From NCBI GenBank assembly GCA_026027325.1, contig JAMSLZ010000001.1:4774001-4838000 (forward strand): a DNA stretch of 64,000 nt, written 5' to 3'. The notes beneath the pieces are model-generated. The model searched no databases, was not told where the DNA came from, and saw nothing but the letters and a program-made list of their open reading frames with translations. Position 1 is the stretch's first letter. Each line of letters opens with the position of its first letter. Positions 46,988-58,818 of this stretch are shown here, piece after piece. Made by a program: the position numbers and the translations under genes. The stretch is from Actinomucor elegans. Taxonomy: Eukaryota; Mucoromycota; Mucoromycetes; Mucorales; Mucoraceae.

Positions 46988-48668
46988 CACATATATACAC
47001 ATGTACATATATACTTTTACCGTTAATACTTGTGATTTCAGAAAGCTTTCATGCCTTTTATTCGTTACTGATAGTTTTTAAGCAATATGTTTTGCTCAGA
47101 CATGTTTATTGTTCAGCTTTCTGTACACTATATATTAGTATACGGAAAGATCAAAAGCCCAAGTTAGATAAGTTGTCGGTAATACATCAATAGATTTTTA
47201 TTTTTTTGATTTTTTTATTAGATATTTATTTTTTCACTAGATAGGGATAATCCCAAAGCACAAAAACTTTGTCTTCTATAAGCTAATCTGTTTCTGTTAC
47301 ATATCCAGAATCCTTTTATAATATAATTTTGGTTCATGACTTATTAAAAGCCCTAGTAAGGCTTTCTGACATTCTTAAACCCTGGTAAGAACGAATCTGC
47401 TATGCTCTATGAAAAACAATTCGACTTGGTCTGATAGCTATGGATATGTAGCTTATGTTTATGAGACATACGCTATATATTTGGATGCGCCATTAACATA
47501 TTGATATCCAAAGTATGATATATACCATTTAAAAGAGCAAGTCAGATTTAGAACCTATACAGCCTTGAAAAAAAAAAGCGTCGGGGAGTAATCCTGTTTG
47601 ATTTAGCCGTAGTTTGATCCTACATCATACGCGATTGCCACATCTCTCCTTCAATAAATATGTATATAAAAAACATTTCATTTTTTTAATGCACTCATCC
47701 CGAATGTGCAATCAGTTATCGATACAGTGATAATATAGTCAATGAACAGAAGTTATAACTATATATCGAAGGAATATTAAATATTTAATATAACCGATAA
47801 ATAACAGAACATCTATGATATTGTGTTTTAGTTCATAGTAACTATTAAATATAGGTATTGAAGTATTATTCTTTTATATAGTATTATCACAGTACCATAT
47901 TACAACATCTCTACAGCAATATATATGTAAAAGTTAATACAAAAATACCGTTTGATTTCATTGGTTGATTACAATTAAATGTAAGGCTCACCACTGCTAA
48001 TATCAGAAGTTGTTTGCATACCGGCTATTTGAAGAGAATAAAGTCGTTTACTAGGCCACATATGTCAATAATAATTATATTATTAGCATTCACAGTATCA
48101 AGTAATTCTCCAGAAAGTTTATTCGATCTTGATTATCAAGCACTGCTTGTTGAAAGTTGCATAATTTCAGAATTTCTTTTTTGATCGCTTAATAAACATA
48201 CATTACAATGGCTGTTATTTATGCATACTTGTAATGACATGCAAGCATATATTGAACAGTGATAGCTGTGTTTATATTCTTCCGTGAGGTAATTGACGAA
48301 AGAATTTTACCTATTTAGTATAATAGTTTTTAAAAGGTCCGTTTTTAACTCGATATTGTAACGATTCTGACTACCGTAGCAGAACCTATTGTTTAATCAA
48401 ATATTGCACCAGTGTTATATTCCATCTATTATGCAGCCTCACCTACGATGGTAATACATCAACAAGCCCTAGTGATGTCCATTTCAAGCATAGATAACCC
48501 CAAGTTTATTCAGGTTTAACATGATGCATTAGCTTTGATCCTTTGAACTCGCGTATTGAATTTTCTATTCCAAAGTGAACAAAGAATACTGTACTTTATA
48601 TATCTTTAGCCTTGATATATATCCAATGCTCATCTATTACACAGCCCACATAGTAAGATAGTTTTTAT
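46195..48668. other. Intergenic region with poly(A) tract and one half of a diverged repeat pair
   Basis: No gene in about 2.5 kb. It contains an A37 tract (46950-46986) and the second copy of the long diverged repeat (48150-48530). Confidence 0.5.
48150..48530 (+). repeat. Diverged long repeat, copy 2
   Basis: Pairs with 22230-22640 in the same orientation. It ends near the 3' side of the Rtr1 gene and has no coding capacity. Confidence 0.6.
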
Positions 48669-50370
48669 TTATACAGAAGCAACTTTCAAAACGCGAACAC
48701 AAGCATCCACCATATCAGTCGATTGATCTACTGTTTTACAACAATCTTCAAATTGATATTTCCATTCTGTATCAACTAGCAAAATGTCCGCTAATGACTT
48801 GATTAGCACCAAAGCCATCATATAGCATTGTGCAGGATTTAAAGCTACCATCGAAGCATCTGATAAGCGAAATGTTTTTATAACATTTACAATATCATCT
48901 TCCAAGTTTTCACGAATATCAAGTTGGGTTCGAAGAATAGCATATCTAATAATAAAAAGAGTTAAGTTTTTTATACGCTTTGCTTGACAAGTGCAACTTA
49001 CGTGTCAAGTATACGTTCGCTAAAGATTTGTCCTCTCAAATATATAGCTTCGTCCATTAAATTATCTTCCTTTAATAAGCCAGACACATCAACGCGGTGG
49101 TTGTTATTCTGCAGTTCATTCAAATAGACTCGGGTAGCCTTAGTAGTCATGTGATCCAACATGGTCCATATAGTACCAAACAATGATAGCTCAGGGCCTT
49201 TCTTCTTCTTTGGCTTTTTAGGTTTCTTTGTAGCTACTTTTATAACATTGGTATCTTCTATTGTGGACTTTGATGAGCTTGATGTTGCATTCATAGGCTG
49301 TTTCATTGGTGTTTCTTGTATTGCAGGATTCTTCTTTAGCGACGCTTCCACTTTTACAGGGACATGCTCTTTTGTTTCAGGTAACGATGCCTGTACATTA
49401 CTGTCAGTGTGCTCAAGTTTATCCAAGTTCATATCCTTCAGCATCATCATTGTCTCAAATAAAGCATCAGGATCCTCATGGTCTTGTTCTTGTTCTTGTT
49501 CTTTTTCTTGTTCTTTCTGTAATCTTTCTTGTTCCTGTTTAATATCTTGCTCCTTTTTCTTTTTCAGAACCATTGTTGTAGGTGACTTTCCATTTTTCTT
49601 GATTTCAATTCTGTATCCTTCAATTGAGTCATAAACACCTGCTTGAGCATCCGCAGCTGAAGGTGGACAGGGCGGCACGGTGGACTTTTCAACGATTTCA
49701 AATTTTGCTTTGGCATCCTTTGGCACACAGCCTAATAAATGCTGTACATACTCTTGTCTTATTTCTTGACTGGTTTTCGATATTTGTGTCTTTTTCTTTT
49801 CTTGTCGAATAGCAGTTCTTTTTTAAAAACAAAGTTAAAACTACGTATATTGGAGATTGAAGATTGCACTTACTTGAAATCTTCTTCTAATGTAATAATA
49901 TGCGTAGTTGGTACTATATTGAAATCGCGAAACCAAACAGGTTCTTCTGACAATTGCAAGATGTAATACTTGGATTTATGGTAACAACCATCAGAACAGT
50001 AGTTAGCCAACTCGGTCTGATCGTAGACTTTACGTTGAGAAAGAGAAATTTTGTATTTCTGAAGCTCCTGCGCTTTGGGTGAGTTATCACAGAGAGGATA
50101 ACCGCACCAGTCTTGAACAACACGTTCTTCAACAATTTCTTCGTATGTTTTTGGTTGCAAATACGTAGCCGCACGCTGTAATGTGTGAGCTGATATCTTG
50201 GCTTGAGAGAATAGTTTCTCTTGCCATACAAAAACCAGTTTTTCGATTTTAAACCGCTGTTGGGCACTTTCCTTGACTAGTTTCTGTTTGGGCGTAAGTT
50301 GTTTCTTTCTTGGTCGAGCAACCCGCTTTCGAGGCGGGTTTGCAGTAGTAGCTGGTGTTGATGTGCTCAT
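48669..50370 (-). CDS. RNA polymerase II CTD phosphatase, Rtr1/RPAP2 family
   Basis: Three exons (50370-49874, 49817-49002, 48945-48669; introns 56 bp each) give 529 residues. Rtr1/RPAP2 acts on Ser5-phosphorylated Pol II CTD and helps polymerase import or transition. The defining zinc-binding module is present: Cys89 and Cys94 in WCGYPLC, Cys125 and Cys129 in YCSDGC, with a helix-rich N terminus. Residues 14-31 (RKRVARPRKKQLTPKQK) are a likely nuclear signal. The middle is low complexity, with an Lys/Glu/Gln run (EQERLQKEQEKEQEQEQDHE) and a KKPKKPKKKKG stretch. The last 130 residues form a helical domain like the RPAP2 C-terminal part. It is longer than yeast Rtr1 (226 residues) and closer to RPAP2 in layout. 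The start is divergent from COQ4, 506 bp away. Confidence 0.92.
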
Positions 50371-50876
50371 TTTTCTCTATTCAAAGTTGGTTTGAAGAGG
50401 CAAAAGCTATCAAAATGCCGTGCATTTTATACTTTTTTCCAAAGCGTGACGGCTAATTATCAATCAGTGATGTTGGACAAAAAGCAACTGTCGCTTCTTA
50501 AGCATTATACCTTTAGCCATTTAAGAGGTGGTTAAAATCCATGCGCATATCTCTTAGTTGGCTGAATGGGAATAGACTGTTTGAGCCAATAGAAGGCCCA
50601 AAATCATTTGAGCTGGAGTAATTCATCCTTGTGCTCCTTTAATGCGATATTCGCATATGACAAAAGTCATAAATGATACAAAGTGCATTAGAAACCTTTA
50701 TAAAGAATCACATTGTGCACTGAATCATATAAATATCATACCACTTCATTGACTTCCAAAAAAAAACTCAAATTGTAGTAGTAATCGATTGCTCAAAGCT
50801 GGTTACAAATAAATTTTAAATTTTTTTTCGAGTTATAGACCCGTCAACTAGTTTTACCTTTTTGAAAAAAAGAAAT
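50371..50876. promoter_or_regulatory. Divergent promoter region between Rtr1 and COQ4
   Basis: 506 bp between the two start codons, AT-rich with a T8 run at about 50821. No specific element can be supported. Confidence 0.4.
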
Positions 50877-51804
50877 ATGCAACGTTCTCGCCCATTAACC
50901 TTATTGAAGAGACATGTACTTCAGAAGCAAAATGTTCGAGCATTTTCTCGTTCATTTACTTCAGCGAATGGACTAGAGCAAGGTATAGCATTCGAAAAGA
51001 CTCCTTGATGCGTAGCTTACTCACTCATTAGCAGAACATTCAGATAAAAGCAGAAAGCTTTATGAGACTCATATTCCTATTTCCAAGATAGAACGAACTG
51101 TATTAACTGCAGCCTCGGCTGTTGCTGCGCTAAACAATCCTTTGCGTGGAGGTAAGCAAAAAAAGAATAAATGTTGTGAGGAACGCATATTAAACTATGC
51201 ACGCGTAGACATGATTGCTAGCTTAGGCGAAACCACAGGGCATGTGTTTTTAGCGCGTATGCGGGATCAAATGCTGGAATCACCTGTTGGTAGACGTATC
51301 TTGAAAGAGCGTCCCATTATCAATACCAAAACATTGGATTTTGATCAACTCAGAAAGACCTGCGCTCCAGGCACCTTTGGGCATACCTATATCAGCTGGT
51401 TAGACTCGGAAGGTGTCACACCAGACACACGTTGTGAAGTCAAATACGTCGATGATGAAGAGTTAGCTTATGTAATTAAGCGTTATCGCGAGGTTCACGA
51501 CTTCTTTCATACTTTGACAGGCCTCGGCGTGACTGTTGAAGAGGAAATTGCTCTTAAATGGTTCGAATGGGTCCAGACAGGTCTCCCCATGACTATGCTT
51601 TCATCTGTCTTTGGTCCTCTGAGGATGACATGGCCAGAACGTAAACGCTTATATACTGGCTATGTACCTTGGGCTTTACAGTGTGGTGCTTCCTGCACTC
51701 CACTGATGAATGTTTATTTTGAAGAACATTTTCATACCCCATTAGATGAATTTCGTAAGCAACTTGGTATCACTTTGCCTCCCCAGTATCCCATCCATCA
51801 ATAA
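50877..51804 (+). CDS. COQ4: Ubiquinone biosynthesis protein COQ4, mitochondrial
   Basis: Three exons (50877-50982, 51032-51151, 51209-51804) give 273 residues. COQ4 works in the mitochondrial coenzyme Q complex; recent work on human COQ4 ties it to C1 decarboxylation/hydroxylation of the ring. Seen: a basic, Ser/Phe-rich presequence (MQRSRPLTLLKRHVLQKQ), the conserved NPLRGDMIASLGETTG block that is joined across intron 2, and the metal motif His172-Asp173-x2-His176-x11-Glu188 in VHDFFHTL...EEEIALKWFE. The C-terminal ITLPPQYPIH closes the family. Intron 1 ends in TTAGCAG, so two acceptors three bases apart are possible (NAGNAG); the choice adds or drops one residue. Introns are 49-57 bp. Confidence 0.95.
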
Positions 51805-52729
51805 AAATTACGTTGGTATATGAATCGTTACTGTAGCTATCTTCAATAGTTTATACCAGTATGTAAATTGCTCTTAAAATAGGACGTTTTTAATTTGATA
51901 TATGATTAGCTTTGTTTGTAATCATCTGCCAAGTGTTTGCATGTATAGAGAAAAAAAAAAGGCCAGCATAGTACAAGTGTATAAGCTAGAAAACGTAGGA
52001 AGCATTTATTTAATTAAAAGTTAATTTGTGGGCTTTTTGAAATTTAGCTATAACTTCTGTGGAATCAATGACTAAGCATCCACAAAAAATCCATACATAT
52101 ACTAAACATATTCCATCCATGTTACAAACCTTGTTTTAAAATAGAACCTGTATGCTGTACAAAAAAGCAGTAATTTTTCGAAATTTGAGCCTAAGGGACA
52201 TGTTCTCACTTTTGAAAAATTCAAAACTTGCCCTATATCTAATATTTCGATAATTCTCAATCTATTTCAGTTTAAGATCACATCAGATGGTTGTGTAATA
52301 TATATCCAAGTGAAGCATCTCATGTACTTGCCTGTAGCACAATCGATATATCGCACTTTAAGTATGCATTGCAAAAAAAAAAAAAAAAAAAAAATAGCAT
52401 ATTTCAAGTGATCTAGATCTATGATCGATAGGTCCCTCGACCGATCCTAGCTTAACGTCGCATTTACCAAGTAGTCCATATTCATAACGAACTGATTTAT
52501 CTCGTAGAAATACTACTTTAGCTGTGGCACAATGAATATATTACATTTTTCAATAATTAACTACCCATTAGACACGGGTTTAATGTTAATTATATACAAC
52601 GGTTCAATGAGAGATTAGCACACCCTATAAACCAAATGGATCATGAAAGTATGTAGTATTTATTGTTTAAAAAAAAGGAACGTATTGTTTGTTTGCAAAA
52701 TGTAAGGTAATAGCATATTAAGTTGATAT
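51805..52729. other. Convergent intergenic region with a repeat copy
   Basis: Lies between the 3' ends of COQ4 and Sla2. A poly(A) run is at about 52373-52394. A good copy of the dispersed repeat is at 52422-52500. Nothing else recognised. Confidence 0.5.
52422..52500 (+). repeat. Dispersed palindromic repeat, copy
   Basis: A GATC-rich head (GATCTATGATCGATAGGTCC), then CGATCCTAGCTTAACGTCGC, ATTTACCAAGTAGTCCATAT and TCATAACGAACTG. One of the fullest copies. Confidence 0.6.
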
Positions 52730-55700
52730 TTAATCTGTTTCTTCAGTATGATAGCCACTACGTCTATAAAAGATAAAAAAAAAATCAGTATACATTGTCT
52801 TATTTGTCAGTCAAAAAGATAATTTACCTCATTTCAGCTAAAACACGACGAGCATTCGTCAGTTCAGCGTCCAGCTTCAAGATCTTGACTTGTTGCTCCA
52901 TCTCTCTACGCTTGAATTCGTGTACGGATAACTTGTTGAAATCAATATCCAAGTTATCGCTCTTATTCTGCTGTGCAACAAGGCTTTTGACTTGCTTAAC
53001 CAATTCTGCAGCAGCGTCCTTGACACCCTTAGCGGCTAATTCCAGACGCTCTTGAGTACGTGACATGAAGCTAGACTTAACACGAGAAGCAGATACTAAC
53101 TGAACAGTAGCAGCGGAAACTTCATTGGAAGCTACAATCAATTGCTCCAAAGAGTGAGTTTTACTGATCACACCATCAGCAGCCTCGACTAACATGTTGG
53201 TAGCTACAGCAACAGCTTTGGCAGCTGAGATCAAGCCTTCAGTCCATCGGTTGTGCTTTTTGTAGAAAGCAGCTTTGGAAGAAGAACCACGACCTTGAGA
53301 AACGATTTCTTGTTGCGAGGCAGTGGCGCACTTGATCAAATTGGCAATGGCATTGGTCAAGGCCAAGACAGAGTTCAAGATCAATTGATGTACTTGAATA
53401 TCAGTAGCAGAGAAAGCAGGGTTAGCAGGACGGCGCATCAAATCTTGAATCTTGGCAGAAGCTTCTTCAATAGCACGAGCAGCCTTGGTCATTTCCTGTT
53501 CAACGAGATCGCCTACTTCACCTTCAGCCATCTTGTTAACATCAGTAGCACCAGTTAAGATCAAGTCTTCAGTCTTTTGCGATAATCTGGTAAGCGCCTC
53601 TTGTACACGCATATCACCCTGGATCACGACTTCAGGACGTTGGGCAGGAGGCAACATCTTGAGATAGGAGGACATGACGCTGCTAAAGTATTGAATACAA
53701 GCTTCAGCAGAGCCTTTACCAAGCAGAACAAGTTCTTCGCCATCTTCATCACGCATCACAAATTGAGTGATGCCCTTGGAGTGTTGGAGTACATCAATAA
53801 TGGTATCAGCAAATTCAAGTGCACGCGTAATAGTGCCGGTGTGATCGCCAGTGTTACTACCGTCCAAAAACTTGCTGAAGGCAGACATAAATTCAACAGA
53901 TGTAATACTAGCTCTTTCAATCATGGACAAGGCTAATTCGGGTGTAGAGTTCTCGTTACCATGGGAAGCAGGAGCATCTAGTTCATAGATACTATCATTG
54001 ATCTTTTGAATACAAGTGCTCAAGATACAATCTAGACAATGTTAGTCTTATTTTTAATAACAGGGAGTATATCCATACCTAAAATTTGGTTCAGTTTATC
54101 TGTTTGTTCGCTCTCCAACCGATCAAGTTCTTCTTGGAGGTCTTGCTGTCTATCATTTTGTTGCAATTCAGCAAGTTGAGAAAGACATTCATCCATACCA
54201 GCTTGCAATACTGCAATTTCTTCATCTTTTTCCTATTAGTAACAAGAAGTTAATTACATTGGTTTTGGATTTCCTTTATAACCATACTTGACGAATATGA
54301 TCAGCTTCACCTTGTTGATCTTCAATTTGCTTGAGGAATTCGTCAATCAAAGCTTGCTTTTCAATCAAACTAGCTTCAAGGTCTTGCTTTTCTTTGTTGA
54401 ACTTGGCTAAGAGTGCACTGACTTCGTCACCCTTGGATCTTCCCATATTTTGCATTTGACTGCGAGCATCCTCTAGCTCACGACGTAAACGGTCCATGTC
54501 CTCGCGTTGATTCTAAACCATTACATCAGTATATGATCGTATATGAGCAAATATGTACTTACACCTTGAAGGCGTGCTAATTCATTACGAGCTCTGTCGC
54601 GTTCACGAATCAAGTCAGCAAGCTCAACGTTCTTTGCTCGCATATCAGCTTGAATACGTTCCAATTTCTCGGTAGCTTCTTGAGCAGAATTAGCTTTGAC
54701 TTGAAGAGCCTTGTACTTGTTTAACAAATCGATATGTTCTTTTCTCAATTGACTGTATAGTTTAGCCAAAGCTTCATACTTGTTTTTCCACATTTGAATT
54801 TCATCTATTTGATATTAGTATTCTATTGCATATACTAATTTAAAAAAAAAAACTTACTTTGAAGAGAACGAATTAATTCATCCTTGGATTGGTCTCTTTG
54901 TTGAGCATTTGCATTCACGGAAGCCAGTTCTTGTTCAAGAGCCTTTACTCTACGATCATACTGTTCTAGCATCATCTGATTACGTTCTAATTGATTACGT
55001 CCATTCAATATCTGCATTTCCAGTTCGTTGATTCTTCCTACTTGCTGATGTTGCATTTGCTGTCTCAACAGTTCTTCCTGGCGTTGACGTTCAAGTTCTG
55101 CCATTCGACGCTGTTGTTCTTCATAGTCGCGTTGCTGCTGCAATTGCATCTGTCTCATTTTTTCTTGTTCTTCAGCTCTTTGTTGTGCTAAGCGTTGTTG
55201 TTGTGCTTCATATTCGCGTTGCTGTTGTGCTTGTTTCTCAGACCAAAAGTCAATGACAGGCTCTGGAGAAGCTTGAGCTGGTGGAGGAGGAGCTTCAATA
55301 CGAGCAACTTCGGGACGTTTGGGCAATTGAGGTGTACTAGCGTCAATAAGAGATGGTGGATCAGGTGAGAGCTTAGGTACATTAATAAGACTCGTAAGGT
55401 ATTTGAGGTTGGAACACTCGTAATAGAACTTCAAAAGCGCATAATGCTGAGTATTGAACTTTTGTCTCAATGGAGCAAGTGCTTCAGATGCATCAGTCCC
55501 TACACAAGATGTGAATATCTAAAATTTACTGTACCTATCTATACTTACTCTGATGCATAGCTCTCATCATACTAGTAATAAACTTGTAAATACCATAACT
55601 CTCTTCTACCAAAGGTACAAGTGCAGCGATACGACATTCATTGTTGGAGTGATGACGGAAACTAGAAAACACGACCTTTTGGAAACGATCGATATGGTCT

Positions 55701-56383
55701 TGCAAGATCATCAAGTCATTAATTGTTTCAAAACTATAAAAAAAACCCTATTGAATACGTGTTTTCTCGGTTATTCACTATGCTTACCCTTCGTTTGGAT
55801 CATCAATGTTCTTTAAACTAATATATTCCTCATAATCAAAGGTACCATTAAACTCAGGATGAGTTCGATGATATTGAAGTTTGTGTAAGAGGAAATCCAC
55901 ATAAGCACGTATAAGAGTACCATAACCACGAATACCGTCACCATTGACACTACGAGCACAGGTTTCTAGCCAGCCAGTTTCTCGTAGGGCATCCTTAATA
56001 ACCTATTGCATCAAACCCATTAGACTTTCTATCGCGTGGTTTTTCCTTGTTTCGTCATACATTACATTGGGATGGCCATCTTTAATGACTTTATGAACAA
56101 GAATAAGTGCCTTGAAAGCTTGTACTTCGTCAGAAAGCAAAGGCTGCACCTTGAGAATATTCCAAATGATGGCAGATGTTCTATGGTCCCAAGTATATAC
56201 AATACATTCTGTTTATTTCCGTTAGTTGCACGTTTCCTGGAGGTTATTTTTCCCGGGATGAATCTCGAGATTGTACTTACTTCTTACGTGCTTTTGTTTA
56301 GGAGCAGATTCTTCAATACTACAAGCTTTTCTGATACTTTGTGCAAGCTCAGATTCTGCTTTTTCAGCAGAAAGATACGACAT
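52730..56383 (-). CDS. SLA2: Endocytic adaptor Sla2/HIP1R (ANTH and talin-like I/LWEQ protein)
   Basis: Ten exons (56383-56281, 56208-56066, 56002-55788, 55733-55549, 55499-54858, 54804-54563, 54512-54288, 54232-54079, 54031-52828, 52763-52730) give 1048 residues. Sla2 links clathrin-coat membranes to actin during endocytosis and polar growth. Seen: an N-terminal ANTH domain (about 5-275; HVRKCIVYTWDH, GHPNVIKDALRETGWLE, FYYECSNLKYLTSLINVP), a Pro-rich linker (about 280-310; EAPPPPAQASPEP), a Gln/Arg/Glu-rich coiled coil to about 640 including NEIQMWKNKYEALAKLYSQL, and the I/LWEQ actin-binding module in the long ninth exon (NRWTEGLISAAKAVA, FMSRTQERLELAAKGV). The last exon codes only the closing RSGYHTEETD. 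Most junctions restore family motifs. Introns are 47-72 bp. Confidence 0.95.
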
Positions 56384-58493
56384 ATTTGTTAGTTCTAGAC
56401 TGTTAGTTAATAAGAAAAAGAAGAAAACTGGAAAGCAGTGTTGGTATATTGCTGTATATAGGTATTTGGAATGCCGACATTTTTGTTCCACGCTTAGCAA
56501 TCCCATGCCAAGTGTGGAATAGTAACAGGGTGAACTGATATATTAGCAGCAGACAAATCTTGCTTATAGAAAAGCACGCGATTTAATCGAAAGTATTCAG
56601 GTCTATTATTTTGAATAAATAGGAGGCTACCTACACTTGTTAGAATTTTATAAGAAATCTATATTAATTAGGCCCTAATCATAGTAGTGATACTAACTAC
56701 AGATATCCCTACATTACTCCGATTTAAAGGTAACCTTATATGCTTGGCCTCTTTACAACAATATTCGCTACCACAGAATATCCAAAGAAAATTTAAAATA
56801 TATATAAGAGGTGTTTGGATTGCTTAGTACACTGACAGTATTCCTTACCGGACTCTACCTATTCTTCAATAGACAGATCAGAGAAAAGAGATTATGATTC
56901 AAGCCCCATAGCAGCCATACCTGCAATAGTAGTCGGTGAAATTTAAAGTTAGTAAATAAACCATAGTCAGTTGCCTTATTGATAACGATCAGCGGGTAAC
57001 TTAATTTCATTGGTCAACAGGAACTTGGCCTTGGTTCTATGGTACCATTGATTGATAGTCCTCAGAATCATAAAATATTGGTAGGTATATCCGCAGTGAA
57101 AAGAGAGTAAGCTTTAAAAATCGACTTTTTCTAATAGATATAAATGCGTTATCTTGGATTAGTACGTTTTTGTAGCTATACATGAACAGAGGCAGACCAT
57201 CCATCATATTTAGCATTTTCATCCTCTAAAGTAATACCATACCTTTTTTTTTCTTTTCCTTACAATGCGTAGACGTAATTCGAGAAAGCATTCCAATATA
57301 CACCAATCTGTTCAATTGCACTAAGCGAAAAGTTACATTCACTGTCTTTTATAACCATACTATTGGCTTTTTTAAACGGGTGATATTGAGATATTACTGG
57401 TTGCGATGATTGACATTAGAATCCTAGAAGAACTACTTCAAAACTCTCAAGAATAAAAACTGTATTTAATCAAATAACAAATAACACATAACCTCTGGTT
57501 GTAGAGCGATATTTTATTCTTTATTATTTTACTAGAATTGTACAAACTGAAAGAGGGTTATTATATCCCTATACAATGATCATTAAAGATCAAAACACAA
57601 CTTTCTAGAGATAGGCCTATATACTATATGTTTTTCGGCCAGCTTTTTAGTTTAATTTTTTGTTTTGAAAATTAATACAATGTGTTCGCCATTTCTAGAT
57701 TCTTTGACCGACCTCGGTTCAATGTCCCATCTGATTTAGTAGATCATGCTCAGAATTAGTTGCTACATCTGGAAATATTTCAGTTTTACTTGCGTGTTTG
57801 TTATATTGAACGTCTTGTTCATATTTGTTAATTACTGATGTTTAATTAGGTTAAAACTAAGAAAAGTCATTTGGCTAACGAAAGCACCGGATTTTCTTGA
57901 TTAGTGACATGTTGGAAAAATGTACCTTTATCAGATATAGAGATATTTAACTGAAAAAGTAATATTCATGGAAAAAAAAGGGTATTTTTGAATCTACTAT
58001 ATCATGAACCAAATGTCAGCTATGAATTTTTACTCTTGCACATAATATTAATTTGCTGAATTGAAAAAGAGTTGTAGTGTACTGTAATCAGCAAGAGATC
58101 ATTAAACCAATATATGCGTTATCGCTCTAGGTATATATAACTTTTTGAGTTTAATAGTTTAAAAGAGCGCGGCATGGTCAAAACTTCTAGAAGCTGTTTC
58201 ATGCGTATAACGTTTCGCAGAAGAGTCGGAGTTAAACGTGCTACGCAGCACGCACTGTGAGTAGCCTTGCCCCAGACTTGTTGATTTTAGATTTATACAT
58301 GTTTCAGTCAACAAGAATATAATAAAGAGATTCTTATAAACAAAGGTTTATTTACGACAAATATAAAGCATTTTGAACTTGCAAAGGTGAGCAAGGAGTA
58401 TATATGTATAATTATAAGTATGGAGGGAAGAGTTTTTATATGTATATGATATGCTTAAAGGGCGAGTATTTTAATAAAGATATACTTTTTTTT
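56384..58493. other. Intergenic region with one repeat copy
   Basis: About 2.1 kb of AT-rich spacer after the Sla2 promoter side. A full copy of the dispersed repeat is at 57696-57772. No gene seen. Confidence 0.5.
57696..57772 (+). repeat. Dispersed palindromic repeat, copy
   Basis: GACCGACCTCGGTTCAATGT, then CCCATCTGATTTAGTAGATC, ATGCTCAGAATTAGTTGC and TACATCTGG. Head, core, palindrome and tail are all present. Confidence 0.6.
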
Positions 58494-58818
58494 TTACTTG
58501 GATTCGCGCTTTTTCTCTAAGGCCTCAAGGTCCTTTCTGAGAGCAGCAGTATCCTTTTCTTGCTTGTTCAAAGCTTCACGAAGGATCTTGATCTTATCAG
58601 CATCCTACATAAATCCATTTAATATACCCCAGTTTTCCCCACACTTTTTTAGTTCAACTTACGTGAGAACGGGCCCATTGGTTTTCAATGGCCTTTTCCT
58701 TTGTACCAAAAGCACCAGTGGAGGCAGTAGCACCTTCGCTACCAGTTTGATAAGAGGTGAAACGCTTAGTCATGCGAGTAGCCTTGGAAGAGACACGTTG
58801 AACGGACTTGAAGAACAT
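58494..58818 (-). CDS. Mitochondrial ATPase inhibitor (IF1/Inh1)
   Basis: Two exons (58818-58663, 58604-58494; intron 58 bp) give 88 residues. This small soluble matrix protein blocks ATP hydrolysis by F1-ATPase when the proton gradient fails. Residues 1-25 are basic, with Ser, Thr and aromatics but no acids (a presequence). The inhibitory core follows: Gly-rich GSEGATASTGAFGTKEKA, then ENQWARSHDADKIKILREAL, matching the family's minimal inhibitory stretch. A C-terminal coiled coil (KQEKDTAALRKDLEALEKKRE) would give the antiparallel dimer. The frame extends upstream to other ATGs, but the chosen ATG begins the presequence and follows a normal leader. The intron splits the core after Arg-Ser-His. 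Confidence 0.93.

Noticed and set aside
49161..49634. 157-codon plus-strand frame rich in Ser, Phe and Cys
   Set aside because: Antisense to the Lys/Glu-rich middle of Rtr1; low-complexity mirror, not a gene.
53253..53936. Plus-strand frames of about 100 codons opposite the Sla2 ninth exon
   Set aside because: Antisense shadows of the I/LWEQ module.
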